Below, in pieces: positions 32,872-42,549 of a DNA stretch of 64,000 nt. Source of the DNA: Muriicola marianensis. GTDB lineage: Bacteria; Bacteroidota; Bacteroidia; Flavobacteriales; Flavobacteriaceae. The stretch's first letter is position 1. Each line of letters opens with the position of its first letter. The DNA lies in the NCBI RefSeq assembly GCF_014638095.1, contig NZ_BMFH01000001.1:434001-498000 (forward strand), in the 5' to 3' direction. Below the pieces are notes generated by a model. That model made no database searches and was not told where the DNA came from. It saw nothing but the letters and a program-made list of their open reading frames with translations. A program made the position numbers and the translations under genes.

Positions 32872-34977
32872 ATGCTTGATAACACAGGTATGAGTCAACG
32901 GGACATTTCTCTTTCCAGCCTAGCCGCAAGGTACTTCAGTACTTTGTGCTGTATTCTCGTTATGCTCTCCGGTGTGCAGAGTGAAGCCCAGGAAACCCGT
33001 GCAGACGAATTGAACGCCAGAATTAAAAAGCAGAAATCGCGTGCCAATTTCAGTGTTACGGACACCGTCTACATCGATCTGCTAAATGAACTTGCCAGGG
33101 AAATCCGATTCTACGATACAGACAGCTTACTGAACCTTTCCAAACGAGCACTTGAATACAGTAAAAAAGCTGAATATGCCAGAGGGCAAAGTGTAGCATA
33201 CCTCCGTCAGGGGGATTATTTTTCTGATAAGGGGGAACGGGATGCTGCCATCAACAACTTTACAAAAGCACTGGTTCTCGCTAAAAATCTGGATGATAGT
33301 GCTCTTACTCTCCGCATCATCAATAACCTGGCGACAGAATACGCCTATAACGGGGATTACGCCAAGTCTTTGAACCACTATCTGGAAGGGGTTGAGATGG
33401 CTGAACTTAAGGGCGAGAAGGAAATGCTCTCCATTCTGAATGAGAATATAGCCGGGTTATACGAATCCCAGGAGGATCATGAACAGGCCCTTGTATTTTA
33501 TCAAAAAGCAAAAAAACTGAATGACGAGCTGGGTGATGACATAAATTCTGCCATGACCATGAGCAATCTGGCCTCCCTTTATGCCGATATGGGTAAACTG
33601 GATTATGCCATGTTTAATGTGAATCGCAGTATTTCGATCTTTGAAAAGCATCGAGTCATGGACTGGCTGGCCTATGCCTATGAGACAAAGGGAAAGGTCT
33701 ACCTGGAACAGGACAAGTATCAATGGGCCCTTTACTGGTACCGGCAGGGTGAATTGCTGCACGAAGACCTGGATGATGACCGGGGTAAGATCGACCTGTA
33801 CAATGGCATGGCCAAAGCTTACCTGGGAAAGGGAATTGACAGTCTCTCCCAGCGTTATGCCATGCAGGCCTTCGATATATCTAATGACATCAAGTTTCCT
33901 GAGGGAACCAGGGAATGTGCTTATACTCTATATCTCGTCAACAAGAAAAACGGTAATTTCCAAAAGGCCCTGGCCTTTCACGAGATCTATGAAGAAATTG
34001 CAGAAACCCTGCATCGACTGGAAAACAAAAAGAGTCTTACTCTGTTAAAGACACGGTCTGAATACGATCAGCAAAAACAAGAACTGATCGAAGCCAATGA
34101 ACAAGCCCTGGCCAGGCAGCGTGGTCTGATCTATGCGGCCATCATCGTTCTTATCATCTTTGCGATCATTACCTTTTTTATCAAAAGGGCTGAAAAGATC
34201 CAGAAAAAACTCAATGCCGAATTACAGGCCAAAAAGGAGATCCTGGAAGAGCATGAGGCTGCTTTGGTCGACAGTAATGAAACCAAGACGAAGCTCTTCT
34301 CTATTATAGGTCACGACCTCAGGGGGCCTATCGGCTCTCTGCAGGGATTGCTGCAAATGTTCAGTGATGGCGAAATGACCAAGGATGAATTCTTCCAGTT
34401 TATCCCCAAACTTAAAAAGGATGTAGACCATATATATTTCACCCTGAATAATCTGCTTTCCTGGGGAAATTCACAGATGAATGGTGCCACCGTAAAACCT
34501 TCTGTTTTTGCCTTGGAATCCCTGGTAGACGACAATATCAACCTGCTCTCGGAACTCGCCAAATCTAAGTCCATTAAGATCGTCAGTGAACTGGCCGGGA
34601 ATACCTTGATCTGGTCAGACAGCAATCAAATTGATATCGTCATCAGAAACCTGATCAGCAACGCCCTGAAATTCACCCCGGAGAACGGGATGATCACCAT
34701 TAAGGCAAGAGAGAACAACGACCTGTGGGAAGTGTCTGTAAGGGATACCGGTGTCGGTATGGACAAGGTCACAATCGAGAAACTCTTCAAGAAAAACTCC
34801 AATATCTCCACCTATGGTACCAACAATGAGAAAGGTACCGGACTCGGTCTTTCACTTTGTAAGGAAATGGTGGAAAAGAACGGGGGTTCTATCTGGGTAG
34901 AAAGTGTGCTGAGAAAAGGAAGTACTTTTTTCTTTACGCTGCCTAAAGCCGAAGACAAATACAGCCAGGCGAGCTAG
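32872..34977 (+). CDS. Sensor histidine kinase with periplasmic TPR domain
   Basis: A 701-residue membrane kinase. The N terminus has a signal/anchor (CCILVMLSGVQSEAQ), then about 350 residues of TPR repeats (for example SNLASLYADMGKLDYAMFNV and NNLATEYAYNGDYAKSLNHY), a transmembrane helix at about 419-437 (LIYAAIIVLIIFAIITFFI), a short coiled coil, a HisKA-like dimerisation helix with His481 (SIIGHDLRGPI), and a HATPase domain with N-box around 593-600 (NLISNALKFTP), DTGVGM and GTGLGLSLCKEM. No receiver is fused and no response regulator is adjacent, so it is an orphan. Its stop overlaps the convergent BshB1 stop by four bases. Confidence 0.9.
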   Translation: MLDNTGMSQRDISLSSLAARYFSTLCCILVMLSGVQSEAQETRADELNARIKKQKSRANFSVTDTVYIDLLNELAREIRFYDTDSLLNLSKRALEYSKKAEYARGQSVAYLRQGDYFSDKGERDAAINNFTKALVLAKNLDDSALTLRIINNLATEYAYNGDYAKSLNHYLEGVEMAELKGEKEMLSILNENIAGLYESQEDHEQALVFYQKAKKLNDELGDDINSAMTMSNLASLYADMGKLDYAMFNVNRSISIFEKHRVMDWLAYAYETKGKVYLEQDKYQWALYWYRQGELLHEDLDDDRGKIDLYNGMAKAYLGKGIDSLSQRYAMQAFDISNDIKFPEGTRECAYTLYLVNKKNGNFQKALAFHEIYEEIAETLHRLENKKSLTLLKTRSEYDQQKQELIEANEQALARQRGLIYAAIIVLIIFAIITFFIKRAEKIQKKLNAELQAKKEILEEHEAALVDSNETKTKLFSIIGHDLRGPIGSLQGLLQMFSDGEMTKDEFFQFIPKLKKDVDHIYFTLNNLLSWGNSQMNGATVKPSVFALESLVDDNINLLSELAKSKSIKIVSELAGNTLIWSDSNQIDIVIRNLISNALKFTPENGMITIKARENNDLWEVSVRDTGVGMDKVTIEKLFKKNSNISTYGTNNEKGTGLGLSLCKEMVEKNGGSIWVESVLRKGSTFFFTLPKAEDKYSQAS

Positions 34978-35696
34978 AATATATCGCTTAGACTATTGAC
35001 ACCTACGAACCGTTCGACGGTAAATCCTTCAGCGTGCTCCACCCCGACAATCCTGCCCAAGTCACGAGCCCTGTAAGCTACACTGTCTGTAAAATTCTTG
35101 CTGCTGATGGGTGTGCTGGGTTCTTTGCTGTCAGGATCATAGAACTGGGAGGCATATGCCCCGATCGATTCCATTTTTTTGTCGATAAACCCGGTAATAT
35201 CAACCACGAAATCGGGCTTTAGATTCTTCCATTGTATGTAGTGATAGACCTGTTTCGGACGCCAGGCATCCTGCCACTGATCATCCCCTTCTGCCATGGT
35301 ATCAATCTTTACCAAACCACTTAAAAAACAGGCATGACTAACCAGTTCGCTGGCCTTCGCATGATCTATATGCCTGTCGTGTACGGCATTGCAAAGGACG
35401 ATTTCGGGTCGGTAGGTCCTTATTTTCTTGATCAATGCCATCTGGTGCTTCCTGTCATTGACAAAAAAACCATCGGCAAATTCCATATTTTCCCGTACAC
35501 TCAGGCCCAGGATCTTCGCTGAGGCTTCGGCTTCCCTGTCCCTGATCTCTGCGGTCCCACGGGTCCCGAGTTCCCCACGTGTCAGGTCGATGATCCCTAC
35601 CTTCTTACCGAGGGATATCTCCTTGGCAATAGTTCCTCCTGCGCCCAGTTCCGCATCGTCTGGATGGGCACCAAATACTAGAATATCTAATTTCAT
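34974..35696 (-). CDS. bshB1: Bacillithiol biosynthesis deacetylase BshB1
   Basis: A 240-residue zinc deacetylase of the PIG-L/LmbE family that removes the acetyl group from N-acetylglucosaminyl-malate during bacillithiol synthesis. The metal motif is FGAHPDDAELGAGGTI (His11, Asp13, Asp14), followed by GIIDLTRGELGTRGT, which is diagnostic of the BshB1 group, and the second ligand region NAVHDRHIDHAKASELV. Full length and motifs match. It is 12 bp downstream of a cysteine/methionine-metabolism enzyme, which fits thiol supply, though the link is inferred. Confidence 0.9.
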   Translation of the reverse strand: MKLDILVFGAHPDDAELGAGGTIAKEISLGKKVGIIDLTRGELGTRGTAEIRDREAEASAKILGLSVRENMEFADGFFVNDRKHQMALIKKIRTYRPEIVLCNAVHDRHIDHAKASELVSHACFLSGLVKIDTMAEGDDQWQDAWRPKQVYHYIQWKNLKPDFVVDITGFIDKKMESIGAYASQFYDPDSKEPSTPISSKNFTDSVAYRARDLGRIVGVEHAEGFTVERFVGVNSLSDIF

Positions 35697-35708
35697 AGAT
35701 TCAAAAGA

Positions 35709-36887
35709 TTAATGGGAATGAGCGGTCACTCCTTTTTTCCTGACCGCCAGTATGGCCTGTTCAATATCGTCCATCAGGTCCTGAACTTCTTCTATACCAA
35801 CAGAGAAGCGTATAAGACCATCTCTTATCCCCTGCTTTTCCCTCTCCTCCGGACTCAGCAATGCATGAGAGGTCTGGGATGGGGACAGTACCGTACTCTC
35901 AACACCGGCAAGGCTCATAGAAGATTTTATAAGTTTCAGGGATTTTTGAAACAGGGATGCATCTATTTCTTCATGCAATTCAAAAGACATCATTCCCCCA
36001 AAGCCGTGCATTTGTTTTGCAGCGATATCGTGATCCGGATGATCCTTCAGCCCGGGGTAATACACCTTACTGATATGCGGATGCCGGTTCAGCCATTCGG
36101 CCATTTGCTGCGCATTTTCGTTTTGTGCCTTCACGCGGATGCCCATGGTCTTGATACTCCTTTCAAGCAACCAGACCGTGTAATCACTAAGGCTTCCTCC
36201 CAGATTTTTGGCCAGATTAAAGATCCGTTCCATATGAACTGCAGAGCAGGCTACAGCGCCTGCAAGGATATCCGAATGACCTCCCATATATTTGGTGGCG
36301 CTGTGAATGACTACATCGATACCAAAATCGACAGGGTTCTGGTTCACAGGGCTTGCAAAGGTATTGTCGATCATTGAGACGATGTTGTTCGCCCGGGCAA
36401 TATCGGCGAACGCCTTAATATCCGTAATTGTCAACAAGGGGTTGGAAGGAGTCTCAATGTAAACCACACGAGTGGTGGGTCTTATGGCCTTTTTAAAAGA
36501 ATCCGGGTCTGATCCGTCTATAAAGGTATATTCAATACCGAACTTCTCGAATTGCTCGGTGATCAGGTGATAGGTACCCCCGTAAAGCATGCGCTGCAGG
36601 ACCACGTGGTCTCCTGCTTGCAAAAAGGCCAGCAATGCCGTACTTATAGCTGCCATGCCACTCCCGAAGATCATGGCTTCCTCAGCGTGTTCAAGGGCCG
36701 CGATTTTCTGAGAAAGGGCCATTTGGTTGGGGGTATTGAAATACCTGGGATACCGCTTGATATCCACATCCTCAAAAGCGTAGGAGGTACTCATGTAGAG
36801 TGGTGAGACAGCGCCTTTGAACAAGGAATCCTCTAGCTCTCCCACATGGGTACAAATGGTGTTAAGTCCCTTTTTCTTTGTCTTCAT
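35709..36887 (-). CDS. PLP-dependent trans-sulfuration enzyme (cystathionine gamma-synthase/lyase or methionine gamma-lyase type)
   Basis: A 392-residue member of the Cys/Met metabolism PLP family. The PLP lysine is Lys199 (HSATKYMGGHSDILAG), the Asp that pairs with the pyridine nitrogen is in SMIDNTFASP, and PRYFNTPNQMALSQKIAALE is the substrate-loop region. Sequence alone does not separate cystathionine gamma-synthase, cystathionine gamma-lyase and methionine gamma-lyase. The bshB1 gene follows after 12 bp, suggesting a link to cysteine supply for bacillithiol. Confidence 0.85.
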   Translation of the reverse strand: MKTKKKGLNTICTHVGELEDSLFKGAVSPLYMSTSYAFEDVDIKRYPRYFNTPNQMALSQKIAALEHAEEAMIFGSGMAAISTALLAFLQAGDHVVLQRMLYGGTYHLITEQFEKFGIEYTFIDGSDPDSFKKAIRPTTRVVYIETPSNPLLTITDIKAFADIARANNIVSMIDNTFASPVNQNPVDFGIDVVIHSATKYMGGHSDILAGAVACSAVHMERIFNLAKNLGGSLSDYTVWLLERSIKTMGIRVKAQNENAQQMAEWLNRHPHISKVYYPGLKDHPDHDIAAKQMHGFGGMMSFELHEEIDASLFQKSLKLIKSSMSLAGVESTVLSPSQTSHALLSPEEREKQGIRDGLIRFSVGIEEVQDLMDDIEQAILAVRKKGVTAHSH

Positions 36888-36925
36888 ATGGCCAATGTTG
36901 ATGCGGCTAAAGTTACAAAATTAGC

Positions 36926-38341
36926 TTAAACCACGGTCTGCTTCCAGTATCCTTTCCGGAACCAGATCACGGCCATAATAGAAAGGAGGACTTCGGCCAG
37001 AAGGATAGCGAGGTAGACCCCGAGAACCCCCCAATCCAGGTAAAGGGATACGAGATAGGCAAACGGCAGCTGCACGAGCCAGAACGCGATAAAGTTGATC
37101 TTGGTCGGCGTCTTCGTATCCCCCGCCCCGTTGAACGCCTGGGTAACCACCATACCATAGGCATAGAACAAATACCCGGTTGCTACGACTTGCAGGCAAA
37201 GCGCACCATTCTCTATCACTGGGACCACATCGGAGAAAAGGGCGATGATAGGCTTAGCCAGGAGCAGATATACAAGAGAGATCAGGAACATAAAGATGGC
37301 ATTGTACTTGCCTGTGATCCAGACTGATTTCTCTGCTCTGTCCGGCTTTTCCGCCCCCAGATTCTGACCTACCAGGGTAGCCGCGGCATTGCTCATCCCC
37401 CAGGCAGGCATAAAGGTGAACATCATCACCCGAATAGCGATCGTATAACCGGCCAGTGCTTCACTTCCAAATTCGGACATCAAGCGCATGAGGAATACCC
37501 AGCTGGAAGTGCCGATCAAAAATTGGGCGATCCCTCCAAGGGATACCCTGATCAGGTTGAACATGATCTTAACCCTGAGGACCAGATCAGACAGGGCCAG
37601 CCGGATCCTGCTCCCTCCCTTAAAAAGAATATAGAGTTGAAACAGTACTGCACTCCCCCTGCCTATATTGGTTGCGATCGCTGCACCCGTGACCCCAAAT
37701 TCAGGAATGGGGCCTAAACCAAAAATGAAGATGGGATCCAGGATGATGTTAAGCCCGTTGGAAAGGATCAGTGTCCACATGGCGACAGATGCGTCACCAG
37801 CTCCACGGAACACGGCATTAATCAGGAAGAGAAGTACTATTGTGATATTCCCTCCGATCAGGAACTTGGTATATCCGTGGCCTTCGGCTATCAGATCAGA
37901 GGACCCTCCCATAAGGGACAGTATTTCCCTGGAATAGGTGAGTCCTATCACCCCTATGATCACCGAGATCAGAATTCCAAGGAAAATAGCCTGAACGGCC
38001 GCACGGGCAGCTTCTTTTTCGTCCTTCTCCCCTATCCTCCTGGCCACCACGGCCGTTGCAGCCATGCTCAACCCGATGGCAAGGGCATATACCAGGGTGA
38101 TTACAGACTCGGTCAGGCCTATCGTCGCCACCGCATTCACACTCACGCGGGAGACATAGGCTATATCGACGATGGCAAAGATAGATTCCATCATCATTTC
38201 GAGGATCATAGGAACTGAAAGCATGAAGATGGCCCTTCGGATACTTCCACTGGTAAACTCTGTCTGCTTACCCCTTACCGCATCCATGAAGATTTTGAAG
38301 AATTCTGTTAAGGGATTGCCGGTTTTGGATTTCGGATCCAT
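36926..38341 (-). CDS. MATE-family efflux transporter
   Basis: A 471-residue inner-membrane pump with 12 predicted helices in two homologous halves. Typical MATE features are SIRRAIFMLSVPMILEMMMES at the first helix, the ATIGLTESVITLVYALAIGLS helix-2 region, MPAWGMSNAAATLVGQNLGA at the start of the second half, and the late FNGAGDTKTPTKI motif. It probably exports cationic drugs or metabolites in exchange for Na+ or H+. The substrate is unknown. It is transcribed leftward, in the same direction as ccsBA upstream, with 122 bp between them. Confidence 0.88.
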   Translation of the reverse strand: MDPKSKTGNPLTEFFKIFMDAVRGKQTEFTSGSIRRAIFMLSVPMILEMMMESIFAIVDIAYVSRVSVNAVATIGLTESVITLVYALAIGLSMAATAVVARRIGEKDEKEAARAAVQAIFLGILISVIIGVIGLTYSREILSLMGGSSDLIAEGHGYTKFLIGGNITIVLLFLINAVFRGAGDASVAMWTLILSNGLNIILDPIFIFGLGPIPEFGVTGAAIATNIGRGSAVLFQLYILFKGGSRIRLALSDLVLRVKIMFNLIRVSLGGIAQFLIGTSSWVFLMRLMSEFGSEALAGYTIAIRVMMFTFMPAWGMSNAAATLVGQNLGAEKPDRAEKSVWITGKYNAIFMFLISLVYLLLAKPIIALFSDVVPVIENGALCLQVVATGYLFYAYGMVVTQAFNGAGDTKTPTKINFIAFWLVQLPFAYLVSLYLDWGVLGVYLAILLAEVLLSIMAVIWFRKGYWKQTVV

Positions 38342-38463
38342 AATGAGATCGTACTTGTTTGGTTGATTCGCAAAACCAGATGATAACCGGAATCAAAAGC
38401 CGGAGTTCGGGATTGCAAGTTGTAAAGTTGCAAAAAAAAGGGTTAAGAAAGGTTTGTGATGCC

Positions 38464-41400
38464 TTAATCTGAATAATTTACCCTGTACCTCCAGAAGCTC
38501 AAGCCCCCTAAGACCAGTACTCCAAGGAGGGTGTACCAAATAAATGACGGGGTTATCACCTGGGCTCCGCTCGCATAGCTATGAAGGCCGACCAGGTAAA
38601 AATTCACTCCAAAATAAGTCATCATGATGCTCGAAAAGGCAATAATACTCAGGAAATTGAATGTCCATCTACCCCTCAGGCCTGGTACAAGCCGCATGTG
38701 GATAACGAAGGCATAGACAAAGATGGAAATCAGGGCCCATGTCTCTTTGGGGTCCCAGCCCCAGTAACGTCCCCAGCTCTCATTTGCCCACTGGCCTCCC
38801 AGGAAGTTACCAATGGTCAGCATGATCAGACCAACGGTCAGGGCGAGCTCATTGATGATGGTGAGCTCTTTGAGGTTGAGGTCCATTTTGGCCTTGTTCT
38901 TTTTGTTAGTAAGGATTATGAGCAGGAGGGAAACCACCCCGAGGATCATCCCCACGGTAAGCGGACCGTAACTTCCCACGATCACCGCCACATGGATCAT
39001 AAGCCAGTAACTGTCTAGTACCGGGACCAAGTTAGCGATAGCGGGATCTACCCAGCTTTGGTGGGCTATCCACAGAAGCATGGAGGTGACGAAGGTCGAT
39101 GCCGCAATGGTCATGTCGCTCTTTCTTCCCAAAGAAATACCCATTGCCAGGGTAGCCCAGGAAACATAGAGGATACTTTCGTAAGCATCACTCCAGGGGG
39201 CGTGCCCGGAGATATACCATCTCAGGATTAGACCGGCCGTATGCCAGATAAAAAACAGATAGATCACTCCCTTAAAGAAATAGGTCGCGATCTTCCAAAT
39301 CTCCCTGTCCTTGAAAATCCTGAAGATGAGCACGAAAAACATAAGGATACCCACCAGGGCATAGTACTTGTAAAGTCTGTTGAAGATATCCAGTTTATTG
39401 TAAATAGTCTCGGCCTCGATTCTGTTATCAGAGGGTAGCACTTCAGAACCGTTGTTCTTCTGGTTTTGAGTAAAGGCCTTTACGATCTTGTCAGCTTCTG
39501 TATAATCCCCAGACACTTTCGCTTCTCTGAGCGTCATCAGGTAGTAGGGAACCACATTGCGGATAAAATTTGCGTAAAGAGTGTCGCCTACCTGGTACTG
39601 CCCACTTCGGAATTCGGTAGCCGAGATCCACTTGTTGTTTTCATCATTGAGCAGGGGGAAGATCTTGAGGATCTCACCACTTAAGGTTCTGTCCAGCAAA
39701 CTCAGCCGGAAATAGGCGTCTTTGAAGTCCTGTTGAAATTTATTAGGGGTATTCGTGGCAAAGGCTTCCTGAAGATAGGGTCCCAATTTATTCCTCCCCT
39801 GGGTATCGAAAAAGTCGGTCGCCTTGATATATTTCTGGCCTTCCGGAACGCCTATGATTTTACGGATACTGTCATTCTGTGCTTTTTTATCGAGGGCGAT
39901 AAAATCCGTATTGTACCACAGGGCCGGATTGAGCATCATGGAAATAAAGACCTGGTCTGCATTGAGGTCTTTATATGAGTCCTTGAGACTCAGCTTCCTG
40001 AGCAACTCTGAGGCAAAGGTGTTGATCGGCTTCATCCGCCCTCCTTCATCCTGTATGATCACCTTCCCGAATTTGGCAGCGTGCTCATCCGGGATAGTCG
40101 TGGCCCGGAGTAAAGAATCAAGGTCGGCCTCACTCGGCCCGGTAGAATGAATATGCCCGGGGACCTGGGGCGCCTCCTGGGCGTTCAAGGGTAAAAGCAT
40201 CGCAAAAGCGAAAACCGCGGTCAGGGCTGCTTTTTTCTTCTTTAATTTCTCCAGGGATTTCGCGAGATCTTTGAATCTTGTTTTACCAAAAAACATAATG
40301 CCAAGGAGTCCCAGGTACAAAAGAAAGTACCCGGCATATGTTATCAGCGTTCCGGGACGGTCGTGGTTTACCGAGAGTACGGTTCCCTTCTCATCCGGGT
40401 CGAAACTCGCCTGGAAAAACCTGTAACCTTTGTGATCCAGGACGTGGTTCATGTAGATGTCGTAGTCAAAAGGCCGCTCGTCCTCCACAGTGATCTTACT
40501 CATAAAAGAGGCATAGGCCTTTTCTGTACCCGGGTACTTTTCAGCAATAAAATCGTTGAGTTTAATACTGAACGGCAATTCATAGACCTTTGAGCCATAA
40601 CCCAGGGTGAAATCGAGGCCTCCCAGGGAGAATTTGTCCATAAAATTGCTGATGCCCTTTCCTCCGAGCACTTCTTTCCTCACGGTTTCACCATTGGTGG
40701 TAATATCGAGGATCAGGGCATCCTGGGTGTTATTATCCTGTTCTTCTTCAGGTACCTGCACTACCCCGTAGGAACCTTTGATCACCGGTTCCGGGAAAAC
40801 GAACTGCATGGTGCCCATGGAGTAAAGGGAACGCAACTGGAGGGTCTGAAGGCTATCTTTTTCAAGGTTTCCCTCGAATTGATCTGCCATGCGCATAAAA
40901 CTTGCCTCAAAAGGGGATTTGATCTGGTAATTAGCGCCGTCCCAAAAAATATTCACCGCTCCTTCGGTCTCCTGATTGAGCGAGAAAAGAACATTATGTA
41001 CACTGGTCACCTTTCCTTCTTCCAAATAGTGCTCATGCCTGTTTCCATCACCTGACTCAACGATCTTCAGGAAATTCGCCCCGTTCTCATCCGGTACCAG
41101 GCTTTTCTTAGCCCCTTTGATAAATCCGGCGTAAGCGATCTCAAAATCCTGCCCATTGAAATCCTCGCGCCACGGAAGGGTGGATTTCATGCCCTCGGGT
41201 GTTACGATCAGGTCGTCCTGCAAGGGCTTTCGCTTCAGCTCTCCTTCCATCTCACCATCTACCAGTACGGTGAGGTAGGTCTTATCTGAGTAGAAAACAT
41301 TCTCGGTACTCCCTTCCCGTATCGGCATCATTCCTTCAAACCCTATGTAGCGGGTAACTCCGGCGCCAATAATGATGAGGATCCACGACAGGTGCAGGGC

Positions 41401-41640
41401 AAGCACAGGCCATTTTTTCCATTGAAGGAGTTTATACCTGAACATGTTGCCTATAAAGTTGATCACAAAAAAGACCATAATGATCTCGAACCATCTGGCA
41501 TTGTAGATATAGATCTTGGCAGTTTCAGTACTGTACATGCTTTCGACGAAGGTACCAATGGCCATGGCGATGGCAAAAACTAGGAAAAGGACGGCCATGA
41601 GCCGGGTCGAGAACAGGATCTTCTTCAAAGTCTCTAACAT
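38464..41640 (-). CDS. ccsBA: Fused cytochrome c biogenesis protein ResB-ResC (CcsB-CcsA)
   Basis: A 1058-residue system II haem-handling and cytochrome c assembly protein. The N-terminal half is a ResB/Ccs1 domain with several helices (FLVFAIAMAIGTFVESMYST, FEIIMVFFVINFIGNMFRYK) and a large periplasmic portion. The C-terminal part is the CcsA/ResC haem-handling domain with its tryptophan-rich WWD-type motif (WGRYWGWDPKETWALISI, about residues 955-972) and haem-ligand histidines in flanking helices. Fusion of the two genes is a known feature of some Bacteroidota and epsilonproteobacteria. It implies c-type cytochromes in this organism. It may hold a promoter region in the 144 bp that separates it from the divergent DUF2520 gene. 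Confidence 0.92.
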   Translation of the reverse strand: MLETLKKILFSTRLMAVLFLVFAIAMAIGTFVESMYSTETAKIYIYNARWFEIIMVFFVINFIGNMFRYKLLQWKKWPVLALHLSWILIIIGAGVTRYIGFEGMMPIREGSTENVFYSDKTYLTVLVDGEMEGELKRKPLQDDLIVTPEGMKSTLPWREDFNGQDFEIAYAGFIKGAKKSLVPDENGANFLKIVESGDGNRHEHYLEEGKVTSVHNVLFSLNQETEGAVNIFWDGANYQIKSPFEASFMRMADQFEGNLEKDSLQTLQLRSLYSMGTMQFVFPEPVIKGSYGVVQVPEEEQDNNTQDALILDITTNGETVRKEVLGGKGISNFMDKFSLGGLDFTLGYGSKVYELPFSIKLNDFIAEKYPGTEKAYASFMSKITVEDERPFDYDIYMNHVLDHKGYRFFQASFDPDEKGTVLSVNHDRPGTLITYAGYFLLYLGLLGIMFFGKTRFKDLAKSLEKLKKKKAALTAVFAFAMLLPLNAQEAPQVPGHIHSTGPSEADLDSLLRATTIPDEHAAKFGKVIIQDEGGRMKPINTFASELLRKLSLKDSYKDLNADQVFISMMLNPALWYNTDFIALDKKAQNDSIRKIIGVPEGQKYIKATDFFDTQGRNKLGPYLQEAFATNTPNKFQQDFKDAYFRLSLLDRTLSGEILKIFPLLNDENNKWISATEFRSGQYQVGDTLYANFIRNVVPYYLMTLREAKVSGDYTEADKIVKAFTQNQKNNGSEVLPSDNRIEAETIYNKLDIFNRLYKYYALVGILMFFVLIFRIFKDREIWKIATYFFKGVIYLFFIWHTAGLILRWYISGHAPWSDAYESILYVSWATLAMGISLGRKSDMTIAASTFVTSMLLWIAHQSWVDPAIANLVPVLDSYWLMIHVAVIVGSYGPLTVGMILGVVSLLLIILTNKKNKAKMDLNLKELTIINELALTVGLIMLTIGNFLGGQWANESWGRYWGWDPKETWALISIFVYAFVIHMRLVPGLRGRWTFNFLSIIAFSSIMMTYFGVNFYLVGLHSYASGAQVITPSFIWYTLLGVLVLGGLSFWRYRVNYSD

Positions 41641-41773
41641 AAATGTTATGCGCTTTATCGGATATTCAGCCGCAAAAATACAGCCTTTTTAGCGTTTAGG
41701 CGGTCCTATTTCCCCAGAAAAAGTTAAACATTAATGTTAATTATTTTGAAAGCAACACCCTCCCAAAAAATTG

Positions 41774-41781
41774 TACTTTTG
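41774..41781 (+). promoter_or_regulatory. Candidate -7 promoter element very close to the DUF2520 start
   Basis: TACTTTTG matches TANNTTTG and is followed only 3 bp later by the chosen start ATG at 41785. If used, the mRNA would be leaderless or nearly so. Confidence 0.4.
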
Positions 41782-41784
41782 GGC

Positions 41785-42549
41785 ATGCTCAAACTTATCC
41801 TCATAGGGACAGGAAACATTTCCAGGTTTCTTTTTGATGTCCTTGTAGACCAACCCGATGTTTCTGTAGTGCAGGTCCTGGGAAGGAATATTCAGGCACT
41901 GGATTATTTCAGGGACAGAGCTAAGGTTAGCAGCGATTTCAAAGCGATAGAACAAGCGGATCTCTATATCCTCGCCGTCAGTGATGAAGCTATCAGCGAA
42001 GTTTCTCGCAAACTGCAAATTGAAAGTGGTTTGCTGGTGCATACGGCCGGGAGTATTTCCATGGACGCGCTCCCCAAAGAAATGAGGCGGGGTGTGCTCT
42101 ACCCTCTTCAGACCCTGAGCGGCATCTTACCGGAGAAGATGAAAGATATACCATTGTGCGTGGAGGCTGGTTTTGAAGAAGACTACCTCCTCCTGGAAAA
42201 ACTGGCGCGTCTTATCTCTGACAGGGTAGTGCGTATCACTTCCGAAAAGCGGAAATTACTGCATCTTTCTGCGGTTTTCGCAAATAATTTCAGTAACCAC
42301 CTCTTTTACCTCTCTTCTGAGATCTGCGAGGAGCACGGAGTTGATTTCGACCTGATCAGGCCCCTGATAAGGGAAAGCTGTACAAAAGTGATGAACCAAA
42401 ATCCCTTTGATGCCCAGACCGGGCCGGCACGCAGGGGCGATCAAAGGACCCTGGAAGAGCACCTTGGGATGCTCACCTCAGCACGACTTAAGGAGATTTA
42501 CAAAGTATTAACCAAATCAATCCAACATACCTATGGAAAAGAGTTATAA
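41785..42549 (+). CDS. Rossmann-like DUF2520 protein
   Basis: A 254-residue protein with an N-terminal NAD(P)-type Rossmann fold (MLKLILIGTGNISRFLFD) and the DUF2520 C-terminal helical domain (VFANNFSNHLFYLSSEICEEH and RESCTKVMNQNPFDAQTGPARRGD). The family resembles NADP-dependent 6-phosphogluconate/ketopantoate reductases but is uncharacterised. ATG 41785 precedes the Rossmann strand, so it is preferred over the earlier in-frame start at 41734. Its end overlaps the kdsC start by 17 bp, indicating translational coupling. Confidence 0.85.
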   Translation: MLKLILIGTGNISRFLFDVLVDQPDVSVVQVLGRNIQALDYFRDRAKVSSDFKAIEQADLYILAVSDEAISEVSRKLQIESGLLVHTAGSISMDALPKEMRRGVLYPLQTLSGILPEKMKDIPLCVEAGFEEDYLLLEKLARLISDRVVRITSEKRKLLHLSAVFANNFSNHLFYLSSEICEEHGVDFDLIRPLIRESCTKVMNQNPFDAQTGPARRGDQRTLEEHLGMLTSARLKEIYKVLTKSIQHTYGKEL

